Part shown: piece by piece, positions 18,204 to 18,543 of the stretch | Layout of the letters: the number at the start of each line of letters is the position of its first letter | Position numbering within the stretch: the first letter of the stretch is position 1 | NCBI GenBank assembly: GCA_009886815.1 | Contig: QXYP01000034.1 | Span: 1 to 18,543 of the forward strand | From: Halieaceae bacterium | GTDB lineage: Bacteria > Pseudomonadota > Gammaproteobacteria > Pseudomonadales > Halieaceae | Reading direction: 5' to 3' | Length of the DNA stretch: 18,543 nucleotides | Made by a program: the position numbers and the translations under genes | The notes under the pieces: model-generated | The model's input: only the letters and a program-made list of their open reading frames with translations | The model's database searches: none | Told to the model about the DNA's origin: nothing

Positions 18204-18543
18204 TCAACAAGTTTTATATGCAATCCACATTGTGCCGGGGTGCCCAGCGCCACCAGTTTCTGCCGCCGTGCCGTTATTCTTTGAGCCGCCACCACCGCCA
18301 CCGGCCCCACCGAAATTTCCCTTTGTAGCCTGGCCGTTTCCGCCCGAGCCTCGCCCGCCGGTTCCGCCATTCAAGAGGCCGCCTGCTTTCGAGTTTGATC
18401 CGACACAAGCACCACTACCGCCTGCACCAAATCTCTGCTGTGTGACGGTGTAGTTCATGCCGTTGCCGCCCTTGCCGCCTTGCATAAGCGAGTCATTGCT
18501 TCCGGGGACGCCAGCACCACCGGCCCGATCTGAGCCACCGCCT
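18204..18543 (-). CDS. Gly-rich tail fibre, C-terminal end (partial, cut by window)
   Basis: The frame is open to the window edge, so the N-terminus lies outside. The visible 112 residues are about half glycine, with GGAGG and GGGG runs and one YTVTQQRFGAGGSG segment. They end GGAGHPGTMWIAYKTC. This is the polyglycine-rich tip seen at the end of many phage tail fibres and receptor-binding proteins, where Gly-rich loops touch the host. An internal ATG at 18485 has no ribosome site and is not the start. The stop lies 10 bases before the chaperone ATG. Confident as a tail fibre end, less so about type. Confidence 0.8.
   Translation of the reverse strand, partial: GGGSDRAGGAGVPGSNDSLMQGGKGGNGMNYTVTQQRFGAGGSGACVGSNSKAGGLLNGGTGGRGSGGNGQATKGNFGGAGGGGGGSKNNGTAAETGGAGHPGTMWIAYKTC

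Overview
The window looks like part of a tailed double-stranded DNA bacteriophage genome (Caudoviricetes). It holds a recombination and replication module (PD-(D/E)XK nuclease, ssDNA-binding protein, SF2 helicase, primase-polymerase/SF3 helicase, VRR-NUC nuclease), a phage-type cytosine-C5 methyltransferase, many tiny ATGA-overlapping ORFs, and the tail-fibre end of a structural module. No integrase, excisionase, capsid gene or DNA polymerase is visible, so lifestyle cannot be decided. Base composition, Shine-Dalgarno sites and one host-like secreted protein suggest a Gram-negative, possibly marine gammaproteobacterial host; that is inference.

Layout. (1) 1-6588, plus strand: a region of small, mostly unrecognised early or accessory genes. 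Two kinds of non-coding element punctuate it. One is a terminator-leader cassette present four times (1573, 4537, 4975, 5955), with compensatory base changes in its stems. The other is an array of short repeats with core AGAAAAT (2666-2800, 5344-5444, and a third array at 6886-6974). A repeat-dense, gene-free stretch at 2333-2953 carries a 16-bp palindrome, the first array, a Y-shaped inverted repeat and a good sigma70-like promoter. Recognisable products here are a GP88-family cysteine protein, a DUF3085-like protein and several tiny zinc-ribbon-like proteins. (2) 6594-11472, minus strand, transcribed leftwards from a divergent promoter region: HTH regulator, small protein, primase-helicase, an AT-rich spacer with clustered TGAACC half-sites, a small protein, a 26-residue membrane peptide, the cytosine methyltransferase (with a 154-codon ORF nested in another frame), a zinc ribbon and an HNH endonuclease. 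(3) 11595-14704, plus strand: small protein, DUF2800 nuclease, DUF2815 ssDNA-binding protein with an acidic IPF tail, and SF2 helicase. VRR-NUC is encoded antisense at 14664-14951. (4) 14935-15975: small genes on both strands around a strong terminator. (5) 16043-18543, minus strand: Gly-rich tail fibre C-terminus (cut by the window edge), tail-fibre assembly chaperone, a secreted host-like protein and a small lipoprotein.

The replication genes form a coherent set. The nuclease and ssDNA-binding protein would act in recombination, the SF2 helicase and VRR-NUC in processing branched DNA, and the prim-pol/SF3 protein in priming and unwinding. The methyltransferase may protect the genome from restriction. 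The divergent region at 11473-11594, with overlapping -35 boxes and an HTH gene on one side, looks like the control switch for the two arms. The least explained part is the pair of repeat families in the left 7 kb, which share a TTTTCTGG / CCAGAAAA core.
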